The notes under the pieces were generated by a model. The model worked only from the letters and a program-made list of their open reading frames with translations, was not told the origin of the DNA and made no database searches. The position numbers and the translations under genes are program-made. From Burkholderia sp. Leaf177 (lineage in GTDB: Bacteria > Pseudomonadota > Gammaproteobacteria > Burkholderiales > Burkholderiaceae): a stretch of 64,000 bases of DNA. Shown one piece after another: positions 17,332 through 25,559 of the stretch; the first letter of the stretch is position 1, and each line of letters begins with the position of its first letter. Where the stretch lies: the NCBI RefSeq assembly GCF_001424345.1, contig NZ_LMPF01000021.1, positions 470,635 through 534,634 on the forward strand, in the 5' to 3' direction.

Positions 17332-18486
17332 TCATTCAACTTTCATTTCCACAACCCGGGTAAATCGTCCCTTGGCCGTCACTACCGCGTAACGAAGGCT
17401 GTCGATACCATGAAATCCAGCGTTCGGCGTATAAAAGATTTGCGTGCCATAAACCACGCCGCCAGAGCAAGTACTGGGCAGATTCACTCCTTGCGCAACG
17501 AACTGCCCCACCCTGACTTCTAGCAACCCGTGTCGCGATGCATCAAGCACAGTAACAGCAGGTGCAGCACCCGCCGGCTTGCACTGCATGTCCCAATCGG
17601 CGTGCGCAGCAATCATGGTTTCGACTTCGCTTGATACGTCGCGGCGTACGGTAGGCAATTCGGTTTGGCCAGCGGCGGGCGTGTTCTTCGCTATTGTCGT
17701 GGTGAACGGGGATTGAACAGCTGGGCCAACGCGAGTGTCCTGGGTTTCCGAGGCGTCAAATCCGCTTGTCGTGCGCTGATCCTCATTGAAATCACTCTGA
17801 CTACGCTCCGCCGGCGGCGTCACCAACTGCGCGGTTGCGACTGAGGGCAATCGGCTAGTCGGAAACAGTTCGGCATAAGGGCGCTTCGCCATATGAGCGC
17901 CAAACACCCAGGCTTTTGGCATGCCGCCTTCAATGGCACCGGCGCTTTTTACGTAAGGCTCAAGAATACTCAGCACTTCCCTTGCGTCCCATCCCACGAT
18001 CGAGTTGGAGATGACAGCATCGCCATTGAACATGCGGATGGTTGCATCCTCTTTCCAATGTGTTACTGGCGGCCCCGCGGCGGCAACTATTCTAGTGGTC
18101 GAATGTCCTTTCATCTTAAGCATCATCGAATGATCAAAGCCGTTGCCGCGTACGGCCATTACGGCTTGGGAACTGCCCATCGCAATTTTGGGGAGTACCA
18201 CAAAGTAGCGATAGCCGGCCTGATCGGTCACTTCCGCACATCTGTAAAGGAAATACCGCTCGACCTTTTCGCGGGAGGTCAGTCCATTGCCGGAAAATTC
18301 GACGTGCACTGTTTGTTTATCGATTACACGATCACTGAAACCGCCGGTGAACCCCTTCTGCTGATATGGCGTCTGACACCCCGCAAGGCTCACCAAGACA
18401 ATAAGGATGGACAGCTTGCGCCAGGAAAACTTATTGCGCGATGGAGTGACGCCGGACCATAAGCCGATCAATTTCCCTGAACTCAT
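17332..18486 (-). CDS. Large lipoprotein with CC0125-like N-terminal and Ig-like C-terminal domain
   Basis: A 384-residue protein from the ATG at 18486. A hydrophobic stretch followed by SLAGC (lipobox) is at about 28-39, after a long basic N-terminal tail. The mature part begins YQQKGFTGGFSD...VHVEFSGNGLTSREKVERYFLYRCAEVT, the pattern of the CC0125/CC1285 lipoprotein domain of unknown function. Then follow a disordered Ser/Thr-rich linker and a C-terminal beta-rich domain (LEVRVGQ...FYTPNAGFHGIDSLRYAV) resembling bacterial Ig-like or cadherin-like repeats. It is probably anchored in the outer membrane. It lies downstream of the reverse transcriptase on the same strand, more than 300 bases away, so co-transcription is uncertain. 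Confidence 0.6.
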   Translation of the reverse strand: MSSGKLIGLWSGVTPSRNKFSWRKLSILIVLVSLAGCQTPYQQKGFTGGFSDRVIDKQTVHVEFSGNGLTSREKVERYFLYRCAEVTDQAGYRYFVVLPKIAMGSSQAVMAVRGNGFDHSMMLKMKGHSTTRIVAAAGPPVTHWKEDATIRMFNGDAVISNSIVGWDAREVLSILEPYVKSAGAIEGGMPKAWVFGAHMAKRPYAELFPTSRLPSVATAQLVTPPAERSQSDFNEDQRTTSGFDASETQDTRVGPAVQSPFTTTIAKNTPAAGQTELPTVRRDVSSEVETMIAAHADWDMQCKPAGAAPAVTVLDASRHGLLEVRVGQFVAQGVNLPSTCSGGVVYGTQIFYTPNAGFHGIDSLRYAVVTAKGRFTRVVEMKVE

Positions 18487-18792
18487 CCTGAACCTCGAGT
18501 AAATTTCTCGACTCTTTAACGGCAAATTACATGAGGTCTTTAAAACAAACTTTCGCGAGCGGCATCGATTAACCCGCTCGGGCTTTTGACGTTATTCGTA
18601 GGCAGCTGCGGCGTTATTTAGCCGGCCTTTAGCGCCTACGTTAGGTGATTGTTCGTGGCTGCTCACTGGCTGACAGCGTCAGGCATTGCATTGTTGCTTC
18701 GATGGCCTGCTCAATGGACACGCTTGTCGTGTCCACGACAAGAAGCTTTGATTTCCCGATACCCGACTTCAGACATCAACCCCGACAACCGC

Positions 18793-20142
18793 TCAACCTG
18801 CCGAATTGCCCTGACTCCAGTTGATGCGGTCGAAAATTGCCCGCAGCTTCGCACCGCGCGACGAATTGAGCATCATCGCGTGCGCGACCTGCCCTGCGAG
18901 CGACGCGCGAAAGTCTGCGCGTCCGGCGCGGTTTTGTGAAGCCGGTCCATGTTGCACGCAGTTTGTGAGTATTGCCTTCAGCATGTCGAAACGATCTCGC
19001 GCGAGATTCGGATGCCGGTTGACGACCACGCCCGCGAGCCGTTGCTGAACGCCGCGCCCCATCACACGTGTTTTGCCGAAATGAAGATTGAAGCCTTCCT
19101 CGCGAGCGATAGCTGCGACCCGGGCAGAAAAACGATCGGCGCCGCGCTTGAGACTTGCCTCTCCGGAAAACGCAAGATCATCTGCATAACGCGTATAAAC
19201 CGCGTCGACCGAATGAGCAAGCGCCGCAAGGCGTGTATCGAGCCGGAACGCGCATAGGTTTGCAAGCGCGGGAGATGTCGATGCACCTTGTGGCAAATGA
19301 CGTGCGCGCAAACGCTGTTGCGCGTCCCAGTCGAATTTTCCCTTTAACTCACCCAAGGTGAACAAGCGGCTTGGTACGCGGTTGGTCGCAAGCGCGGTCA
19401 ACGCGCTTGCGACTGCTATGGGATAACCAAGCGTGCGAAACATCCCGTGAACGCGCGCTTGCGTTACCGATGCGAAAAAATCGGTGAGATCGAAGCGAAT
19501 CACAAGCGCCTTGTCCGCATGGGGCCCGGCGAACGACACAATGTTTCGCCCGCGGCGAAACCCGTGCACAGCGTCGTGCGGAGGTACGCGATCCAGCAAC
19601 TCGCGCAGAATCTTGTGCTGCGCAAAGCGTATGAGGGCTTTGGGGCGTTCGATCAAACGATATCGCCCGTCGCGTTTCTCCCGTGCGTGATATGAATAAT
19701 GATGCAGCGGTGACACCGCCTCGCCCGGTTCCACACGCCAACGTGTTGCGAGCCACGACATATCGCTGCCGTCGAGTTCGAGCCAGTCCGCGAGATCACG
19801 CAGTGTCGGCAAATGAGGCAGATCGACATGCGCAAGCCGGCGGGGTGGAAGCCGCTGAACAGGAGGGCGTCGAATGATCCGGATAGCCTCGGGCCGTATA
19901 TGGGTTCCGAATGCGGCGACGAACGTCGGGGTGTCTTCCACCACCCGAATCAATTCATCAATGGGCGTGTCGTTCCATCGCGGAGTGAAAAGATCTGCCG
20001 CCTTCCGGGCGACATCGTCCATCCAGGGGCTGTGTTCGCCGAAGATCAACATCAGGCGTGCGACGATGCTTGCCACCTCGGGTGGTCCCGCGAGCATCGC
20101 TTCGCAAGTAATGACAAGCGTGTCGTGAAAATTAAGTCGCAT
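18793..20142 (-). CDS. Retron-type reverse transcriptase, stand-alone
   Basis: A 449-residue protein from the ATG at 20142 (a TTG eight codons upstream is possible; neither has a clear ribosome site). Residues 1-135 are a helical N-terminal extension. The polymerase follows: HDAVHGFRRGRNIVSFAGPH (retron motif X region, about 190-208), motif A FDLTDFF with D218, motif B LPQGASTSPALANL (283-296), catalytic YADD at 319-322 and AGVVVNRHPNL (from about 370), corresponding to the VTG-type Y region of retron RTs. The long extension recalls myxobacterial retron RTs (Mx162 type). All catalytic aspartates are present. No second retron effector gene adjoins it. A consensus promoter and folded RNA lie upstream on the same strand. 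It is presumably an msDNA- or cDNA-synthesising defence enzyme; this is inference. Confidence 0.85.
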   Translation of the reverse strand: MRLNFHDTLVITCEAMLAGPPEVASIVARLMLIFGEHSPWMDDVARKAADLFTPRWNDTPIDELIRVVEDTPTFVAAFGTHIRPEAIRIIRRPPVQRLPPRRLAHVDLPHLPTLRDLADWLELDGSDMSWLATRWRVEPGEAVSPLHHYSYHAREKRDGRYRLIERPKALIRFAQHKILRELLDRVPPHDAVHGFRRGRNIVSFAGPHADKALVIRFDLTDFFASVTQARVHGMFRTLGYPIAVASALTALATNRVPSRLFTLGELKGKFDWDAQQRLRARHLPQGASTSPALANLCAFRLDTRLAALAHSVDAVYTRYADDLAFSGEASLKRGADRFSARVAAIAREEGFNLHFGKTRVMGRGVQQRLAGVVVNRHPNLARDRFDMLKAILTNCVQHGPASQNRAGRADFRASLAGQVAHAMMLNSSRGAKLRAIFDRINWSQGNSAG

Positions 20143-20169
20143 GATGAAGGCGGAGCGATGAATCAACGT

Positions 20170-20310
20170 GCCAGTCTGGCTAGAGCCAAGTTGCGCGCAT
20201 GCGCAAGGCCGCTCTTGCGATGTATTGCGACTTACGAGTCATCGGCGGGGTAACCCCACCGTCGGGATGCACTGATTCTCCCGTTATGTGCTTGACTCAT
20301 CGTCCCGCGC
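20170..20310 (-). ncRNA. Candidate structured RNA (retron msr/msd-like) upstream of the reverse transcriptase
   Basis: Between the promoter and the RT start the minus strand can form a compact set of helices. An 8-bp closing stem pairs 20293-20300 with 20234-20241 (AUGAGUCA/UGACUCGU). Inside it are an 8-bp GC hairpin with UUA loop (20243-20261) and two interleaved pairings: GCAC 20288-20291 with GUGC 20269-20272, and CGGGA 20279-20283 with UCCCG 20263-20267. These would make an H-type pseudoknot. Nearer the RT a 6-bp hairpin (UUGCGC-AUGC-GCGCAA, 20191-20206) is extended by AGAGC/GCUCU (20182-20186 with 20211-20215). No ORF is convincing here. Position and structure fit a retron ncRNA or an RT-template RNA; ends and a1/a2 boundaries are not defined. 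Confidence 0.55.
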
Positions 20311-20315
20311 AAGGA

Positions 20316-20344
20316 AGATAAGCGCCGCGCGTCGAGTGTGTCAA
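20316..20344 (-). promoter_or_regulatory. Consensus sigma70 promoter for the RT-associated RNA
   Basis: On the minus strand TTGACA (20339-20344) and TTATCT (20316-20321) are separated by exactly 17 bases, predicting a start near 20309. This is the best sigma70 match noticed in the window and sits just upstream of the folded RNA segment, about 170 bases before the RT start codon. Confidence 0.6.
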
Positions 20345-20484
20345 GGCCGCCTTGCGGAGATCGTTGCGACTTGTGCATTGTGGAAAACGTCGGAAGCATG
20401 AGACTTGACCGATCCTGCCAGTTGGAAGGCCGCTCTCTTCCAGGCGGACCTCGGTCTTTGAGAATCGAAAGAAACCGGCCCAAA

Positions 20485-20628
20485 ACGGGCTATCGTCACC
20501 ACGCTGACGCGTTCCCTCAACGGACGGAAGGCCACACTCTCCGGCGCAAGCGAGCGCAACGACGCCGGCACCAGCGCTATACCCGGTCCGCAAGCAACGA
20601 ACGCAACCTGTGAGGCGACCGAGCGCAC
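20485..20628 (-). pseudogene. Remnant of a LysR-family regulator (substrate-binding domain end)
   Basis: The minus-strand frame reads VAFVACGPGIALVPASLRSLAPESVAFRPLRERV, the typical C-terminal part of a LysR effector-binding domain of the CatR/BenM type. The similarity ends abruptly on both sides and no DNA-binding half is visible upstream. It is a decayed fragment left beside the RT module. Confidence 0.55.
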
Positions 20629-20690
20629 CCGAAGACTGCTTCCTGAGCCGCCAGATCACATAGTTTCCTGACGAGCGCACCAAATATTTT

Positions 20691-21077
20691 TTGGAAAGTA
20701 TTATCGAAAGAACCTGGCATGCACGTTACTTTTCCGCCGCGCTTTTTGCGGCCGGCCTCCGGCATAAAGTACAGGCCGCCGCAGTGAGAAGCATCTTCAC
20801 GTCGATGGTCGAGCTGTCCGATAACGGCGATTTGATGCGGCGCTTCGTTTCGCTGAGTTGCCTCCGGATGTTCATGTATGGGGAGCAAAACGAAGGGCTT
20901 TCCTACTTGCCGAAATTTCGGAAGAACGGCGTGAGTATGGCGAAGGCCCGCGTTCTAGACGACCGGCCTGCCACGACTCATTGGACACACGCGCGCGAAT
21001 TGCAAACGACGTATCCAAAAATCGAAGTAGAAGAGGACCGGCTATTTATTGTCCACTCTGCTTGCGCCATTCGATAA
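20691..21077 (+). pseudogene. Remnant of an alpha/beta-hydrolase gene
   Basis: The plus frame contains LMRRFVSLSCLRMFMYGEQNEGLSYLPKFRKNGV, matching the strand-helix region before the catalytic His in alpha/beta hydrolases. The usual GHFPM segment with the histidine and the nucleophile elbow are missing, and the tail has no resemblance to the family. I infer a truncated, frame-disrupted gene. It is flanked by two other regulator fragments. Confidence 0.5.
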
Positions 21078-21500
21078 ACTTTCGCACGCTCTCATTGACG
21101 AGCCCAGGCGATCCGCAATGCTCGAGTGCGGCGACGCGAGTTTCAGCGAAATCTAAGATTTGTACTTGCATGGTCAGTTGCCTAGAAAGATAAAGGACGA
21201 TAAAAGTCGCGCTCCATATCTGCCAATTCGGCCGCCGTCGAAATGAACTCGGGCCATTCCAAACGCGCGGCTGAAGGCTTCGTGACTATCGGATTCCGCA
21301 TCGAACGCTGCATCGAGCACCGAACAAAACTCGCGTGAAACCAGACAATGTGCGGCTCTGCGCAAGTGCGTCAGTTGCATGAGACGCGCGAGCGGCATCA
21401 ACGTGATTTGGCATGTCTGGATTTGGAGCAAGCGACTTGCGTAATGGTCGCCCAAAGGTGCACGTCGCGCCTAGCCGCTCTTGCTCAATCGATGTCCGCC
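21046..21500 (-). pseudogene. Remnant of an AraC-family regulator with GyrI-like domain
   Basis: On the minus strand one frame around 21240-21400 reads LRRAAHCL...LDAAFDAESDSHEAFSRAFGMA, the second helix-turn-helix of a Rob-type AraC protein. A second frame at 21046-21171 reads MQVQILDFAETRVAALEHCGSPGLVNESVRKFIEWRKQSG, the first strands of the GyrI-like effector-binding domain, then stops. Frame changes and loss of the rest show a broken gene. It ends close to the OsmC-YcaO gene. Confidence 0.6.
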
Positions 21501-21513
21501 ACAACTCAATAAC

Positions 21514-23718
21514 CTAGTGCGCTACAGCCGCGGCATTAGCTCGCGCCTTATGCAATTTCCTGTAACTGTCGATCAAGCGATGGTGCCTGTCGAGACCCTC
21601 CAACCTCATACTCGTCGGTGTCAAACCATGGAACCGCACACTGCCGTCTACCGATCCCATGACTGCGTCCATTCGGGCATTGCCGAACATCCGGCGGAAG
21701 TTGAACACGTAGTCGTCCAGTTCCAGATCGTCGTCCAGCAGCACCTCCAGCACCACATTCAACGCCTGGTAAAACAATCCGCGTTCGACCGTGTTGTCGT
21801 TGTATTGCAGAAAGGCGCCCACGAGCTCTTGCGCCTCGTCGAATTGCTTTAAGGCGAGATGGATCAGCAGTTTCAACTCGAGAACAGTAAGTTGTCCCCA
21901 CTCCGTATTTTCATCGAATTCGATGCCAATCAAAGTGGCGATATCGGAATGCTCATCCAGTTCATTGTTATCCAGGCGCTCGAGCAATCCTGCCAAGGCG
22001 GCATTATCCAGACGATGCAAGTTCAAGACATCGGCACGGAACAACAGCGCCTTGTTTGTGTTATCCCAGACCAGATCCTCTACCGGATAAATCTCGGAAT
22101 ACCCCGGCACCAGAATCCGGCAAGCCACGGCGCCCAGTTGGTCATACACGGCCATGTAAGCCTCTTTGCCGATATCTTCCAGAATGCCGAACAAGGTCGC
22201 GGCTTCATCCGCATTGGAGTTTTCACCGTGACCTGAAAAATCCCATTCGACAAAATCGAAATCCGCTTTGGCGCTGAAAAAACGCCACGACACAATGCCG
22301 CTGGAATCAATGAAGTGCTCGACGAAATTATTCGGCTCGGTCACGGCTTCACTGGCAAAAGTGGGCCGGGGCAATTCGTTCAAGCCTTCGAAACTGCGAC
22401 CTTGCAGCAATTCCGTCAGGCTGCGTTCCAGTGCCACTTCCAGACTCGGATGCGCGCCGAACGATGCAAACACGCCGCCTGTCCGCGGGTTCATCAACGT
22501 GACGCACATTACCGGGTACACGCCGCCCAGCGACGCGTCCTTCACCAGCACTGGAAAGCCCTGCTCTTCCAATCCTTGAATGCCAGCCTGAATGCCGGGA
22601 TATTTCGCCAGCACTTCCTGCGGAACATCGGGCAATGCGATTTCACCTTCAAGAATTTCGCGCTTTACCGCCCGTTCGAATATCTCCGATAGACATTGCA
22701 CCTGCGCCTCGGCGAGCGTATTCCCCGCGCTCATGCCATTGCTGACGTACAGGTTTTCGATCAGGTTGGAGGGGAAATACACCACTTCGCCATCCGACTG
22801 CCGCACATACGGCAGCGAACAAATACCGCGCTGCGTATTGCCGGAGTTGGTATCGATCAGATGCGAGCTACGCAACTCGTTGTCGGGGTTGTAGATTTGC
22901 AGACAGTAGTCATCGAGAATCTCAGCCGGTAACGCACCTTTGCGACCAGGCTTGAACCAGCGCTCATCTGGATAATGCACAAACGCCGCGTTGGCAATCT
23001 CTTCACCCCAAAAAGCGCCGGCGTAGAAATGATTGCAGTTCGTCCGCTCTATATATTCGCCCAATGCCGAAGCCAAGGCGCTTTCCTTGGTCGCTCCCTT
23101 TCCATTGGTAAAGCACATTGGCGAATGCGCGTCGCGTATATGCAGCGACCACACATTGGGAACGAGATTGCGCCACGAAGCGATTTCAATCTTGATGCCC
23201 AGAGCCGCCAAAGTGCCCGACATATTGGCGATGGTCTGCTCCAACGGCAGATCTTTGCCGGCAATATAGGTGCTGGCGCTAGAAGCCGGTTTCAACGTCA
23301 GCAACGACTGGGCATCGGCATCCAGATTCTCCACTTCTTCAATCACGAACTCGGGCCCGGCCTGGACCACTTTTTTCACAGTGCAACGGTCGATGGAGCG
23401 CAAAATACCCTGGCGGTCTTTAGCAGAGATATCCGCTGGCAACTCGACCTGGATCTTGAAGATCTGCTGATAGCGATTTTCCGGATCGACAATATTGTTC
23501 TGCGACAGGCGAATATTTTCGGTAGAAATATTGCGGGTCACGCAGTACAACTTTACGAAATAAGCTGCGCACAAGGCCGATGAGGCCAGAAAATAGTCGA
23601 AAGGACCTGGCGCCGATCCGTCGCCCTTATAGCGAATAGGCTGGTCGGCTATTACCGTGAAGTCATCGAATTTGGCTTCCAGACGCAGCTTGTCGAGAAA
23701 GTTGACTTTGATTTCCAT
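21514..23718 (-). CDS. OsmC domain / YcaO domain fusion protein
   Basis: A 734-residue protein. Residues 1-140 form an OsmC-like domain (KGDGSAPGPFDYFLASSALCAAYFVKLYC), a fold known for thiol peroxidases. Residues about 150-560 are a YcaO domain like E. coli YcaO (GKDLPLEQTIANMSGTLAALGI, GKGATKESALASALGEYIER, NGMSAGNTLAEAQVQCLSEIFERAVK). The remainder, including ELKLLIHLALKQFDEAQEL, is helical as in the YcaO C-terminal region. YcaO enzymes activate amide backbones with ATP; E. coli YcaO is linked to ribosomal S12 methylthiolation. No ribosomal peptide precursor, protease or exporter lies nearby, so natural-product biosynthesis is unlikely. The gene appears monocistronic and its base composition is slightly lower in G+C than its neighbours. 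Confidence 0.85.
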   Translation of the reverse strand: MEIKVNFLDKLRLEAKFDDFTVIADQPIRYKGDGSAPGPFDYFLASSALCAAYFVKLYCVTRNISTENIRLSQNNIVDPENRYQQIFKIQVELPADISAKDRQGILRSIDRCTVKKVVQAGPEFVIEEVENLDADAQSLLTLKPASSASTYIAGKDLPLEQTIANMSGTLAALGIKIEIASWRNLVPNVWSLHIRDAHSPMCFTNGKGATKESALASALGEYIERTNCNHFYAGAFWGEEIANAAFVHYPDERWFKPGRKGALPAEILDDYCLQIYNPDNELRSSHLIDTNSGNTQRGICSLPYVRQSDGEVVYFPSNLIENLYVSNGMSAGNTLAEAQVQCLSEIFERAVKREILEGEIALPDVPQEVLAKYPGIQAGIQGLEEQGFPVLVKDASLGGVYPVMCVTLMNPRTGGVFASFGAHPSLEVALERSLTELLQGRSFEGLNELPRPTFASEAVTEPNNFVEHFIDSSGIVSWRFFSAKADFDFVEWDFSGHGENSNADEAATLFGILEDIGKEAYMAVYDQLGAVACRILVPGYSEIYPVEDLVWDNTNKALLFRADVLNLHRLDNAALAGLLERLDNNELDEHSDIATLIGIEFDENTEWGQLTVLELKLLIHLALKQFDEAQELVGAFLQYNDNTVERGLFYQALNVVLEVLLDDDLELDDYVFNFRRMFGNARMDAVMGSVDGSVRFHGLTPTSMRLEGLDRHHRLIDSYRKLHKARANAAAVAH

Positions 23719-24008
23719 GGGGGAATCCTAAAAATAGCGCTCGAGATGTCGTAGCCGCCATTATCCGCTGCCAAGCGCAGTTGCACCTAACGTAACGTTC
23801 GCGAGCAGCGAAGATACGATGACGATAATCGCCAAGCTGGTATCCCTGGTAAGCCGCCGGACCCCTGCGGGCGGAAGGCCATGTCTTCGCTGTCACGCCC
23901 GAGCATCGGGATTGCGGAAGTGGTGCATGCTGCGCTTGCAATGGCGCCGACGCTCTGTTCCGCGGAAATTCTAGGTCATCCGGATATGCATTCGGAGCCG
24001 ATCGGCCT

Positions 24009-25559
24009 TCATTCCTGCCCTGCAGTAGCCATCACGCCTTGGCTCGCATACTCTGCGTCCGCAACATCCCAGCCGCCGCCCAGCGCCTTGTACAGCGAGA
24101 CGAGATTCGTCGATACCGTCGCCGTGCTGTCGACCCATTGCTGCTCGCTCGTCAACAACGCCTTCTGCGCCGTCAGCACATCGAGATAAGTCGACAGCCC
24201 GCGCACATAGCGCTTGTTCGCTATATCCAAAGCGCGCTTGGACGCCTGCACACTCGCATCGAGCCGATCACGCCGGCGCTGCTCGGAAGCGAAACCCGTA
24301 AGCGCGTCATCGACTTCCTGGAACGCCGACAACACCGTCTTGCGATACGTGATCGCCGCTTCCTGCTGCTGCGCCTCTCTCAACGCAAGCGTCGCGCGCA
24401 GACGTCCGCCCTCGAAAATGGGAATCGAAAGGCTCGGCCCCGCGCTATAGCTGCGCGCGCCCCAGCTACCGAGATTCGTGAATTGCGTAGCCTGAATCGC
24501 GACACTCCCCGAGAGCGTGATCTTCGGGAAAAAATCCGCTTTCGCCGCGCCGATACTCGCCGTTGCCGCATGCAGCTGCGCTTCGGCCTCGCGGATGTCC
24601 GGCCTGCGTCGCGCCAGTTCCGACGAAAGCCCGATCGGCACGCGCGGCGGCGACATTGGAACCGCTGAAGCCGGCTTCAACTCCGCCGCAAGCGCTTGCG
24701 GATACTCGCCGAGCAACACGCCAATGGCGTTGATCAGTTTCGCTTCCTGCTGTTCTTCCTGCGGGATATCGGCGGCGTTCGATTCGGCCTGCGCCTGTGC
24801 ATTGGCGACATCGAGGTCCGTTGTAAGTCCATGCTTCGCGCGCTCGTTCGTGAGTTGCACCGTGCGCTGCGCGAATTCCAGATTCTCGCGCGTGATGCGC
24901 AGTTTCTCCTGCGTTCCGCGCAGATTCAGATAGTCGCGCGCGACTTCCGCTGCCGTCGAAACGATTGCGTCATGCCGCGCTTCGTTCTGGGCATCGACGG
25001 TAGCGCTTGCGTTTTCCGCCGTGCGCCTTACGCGGCCCCAGAGATCGAGTTCCCACGATGCATCGAAGCCATATTGGAACAGGTTGAACGGCGGCAGCGC
25101 GCTGCCCGTGGATTGCGTGGGCACGCCGCCCTGCCGTCCGCCGAGCCCGTTCGTATCGGTGGCGGATGGCGACCCGCTGCCTCCCAGCAAACCAATGACG
25201 CCATCCGCGCTCTGCAACTCGCGGGTGTACGAAGCGTTGCCGTTGAGCGTAGGAAATTCATCCGCTTTCGCTTGCCCGAGTTGCGCGCGCGACTCGGCAA
25301 CGCGCGTCGCGGCGACCTTGATATCCAGGTTACTGTCGATAGCGCGCTTGACCAGTTGCGTCAAAAGCGGATCGCCGAAACTGTTCCACCACAACGGATC
25401 GATCGGCTCGGGCACCGCGACCGAACGAACGGCGTCGGCGGTGGACGCGGCATCGGGCCATTGCGCCGGCGTCTGCAAGGCGGGATGCTCGAAATTGGGT
25501 CCCATCGTGCAGGCGGACAGGAAGGCTACAAACGGAATCCATCGATAATCAATGCGCAT
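24009..25559 (-). CDS. NodT/OprM-family outer-membrane efflux lipoprotein
   Basis: A 516-residue TolC-like channel. The signal ends in LSACTMGPNFEHP, a lipobox with the conserved MGP-N start of the RND/EmrAB outer-membrane lipoproteins. Two internal repeats follow with AESRAQLGQAKADEFPTL and ARRRPDIREAEAQLHAATASIGAAKADFFPKI. It forms a trimeric outer-membrane duct for the EmrA/EmrB-like genes directly upstream; its start overlaps the pump gene's end by eleven bases. Confidence 0.9.
   Translation of the reverse strand: MRIDYRWIPFVAFLSACTMGPNFEHPALQTPAQWPDAASTADAVRSVAVPEPIDPLWWNSFGDPLLTQLVKRAIDSNLDIKVAATRVAESRAQLGQAKADEFPTLNGNASYTRELQSADGVIGLLGGSGSPSATDTNGLGGRQGGVPTQSTGSALPPFNLFQYGFDASWELDLWGRVRRTAENASATVDAQNEARHDAIVSTAAEVARDYLNLRGTQEKLRITRENLEFAQRTVQLTNERAKHGLTTDLDVANAQAQAESNAADIPQEEQQEAKLINAIGVLLGEYPQALAAELKPASAVPMSPPRVPIGLSSELARRRPDIREAEAQLHAATASIGAAKADFFPKITLSGSVAIQATQFTNLGSWGARSYSAGPSLSIPIFEGGRLRATLALREAQQQEAAITYRKTVLSAFQEVDDALTGFASEQRRRDRLDASVQASKRALDIANKRYVRGLSTYLDVLTAQKALLTSEQQWVDSTATVSTNLVSLYKALGGGWDVADAEYASQGVMATAGQE

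Noticed and set aside
18600..18792. Minus-strand segment after the RT reading LLVVDTTSVSIEQAIEATMQCL, resembling the end of a P-loop kinase, and a CTTGTCGTG/CACGACAAG palindrome at 18723-18742
   Set aside because: Only about 38 codons, bounded by stops and with no start or catalytic motif; the palindrome lacks a T-run. It could be a remnant but is too short to call.
20191..20312. Pairing of TTGCGCG near the RNA start with CGCGCAA near the RT as retron a1/a2 arms
   Set aside because: The predicted transcription start (about 20309) falls within the upstream arm, and the downstream arm already forms a local hairpin; seven bases alone are not enough to define a1/a2.
23881..24008. Plus-strand stretch IGIAEVVHAALAMAPTLCSAEILGHPD recalling enolase-superfamily C-termini
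   Set aside because: Short, no supporting motifs, and it runs antisense into the NodT-type gene; similarity is too weak.
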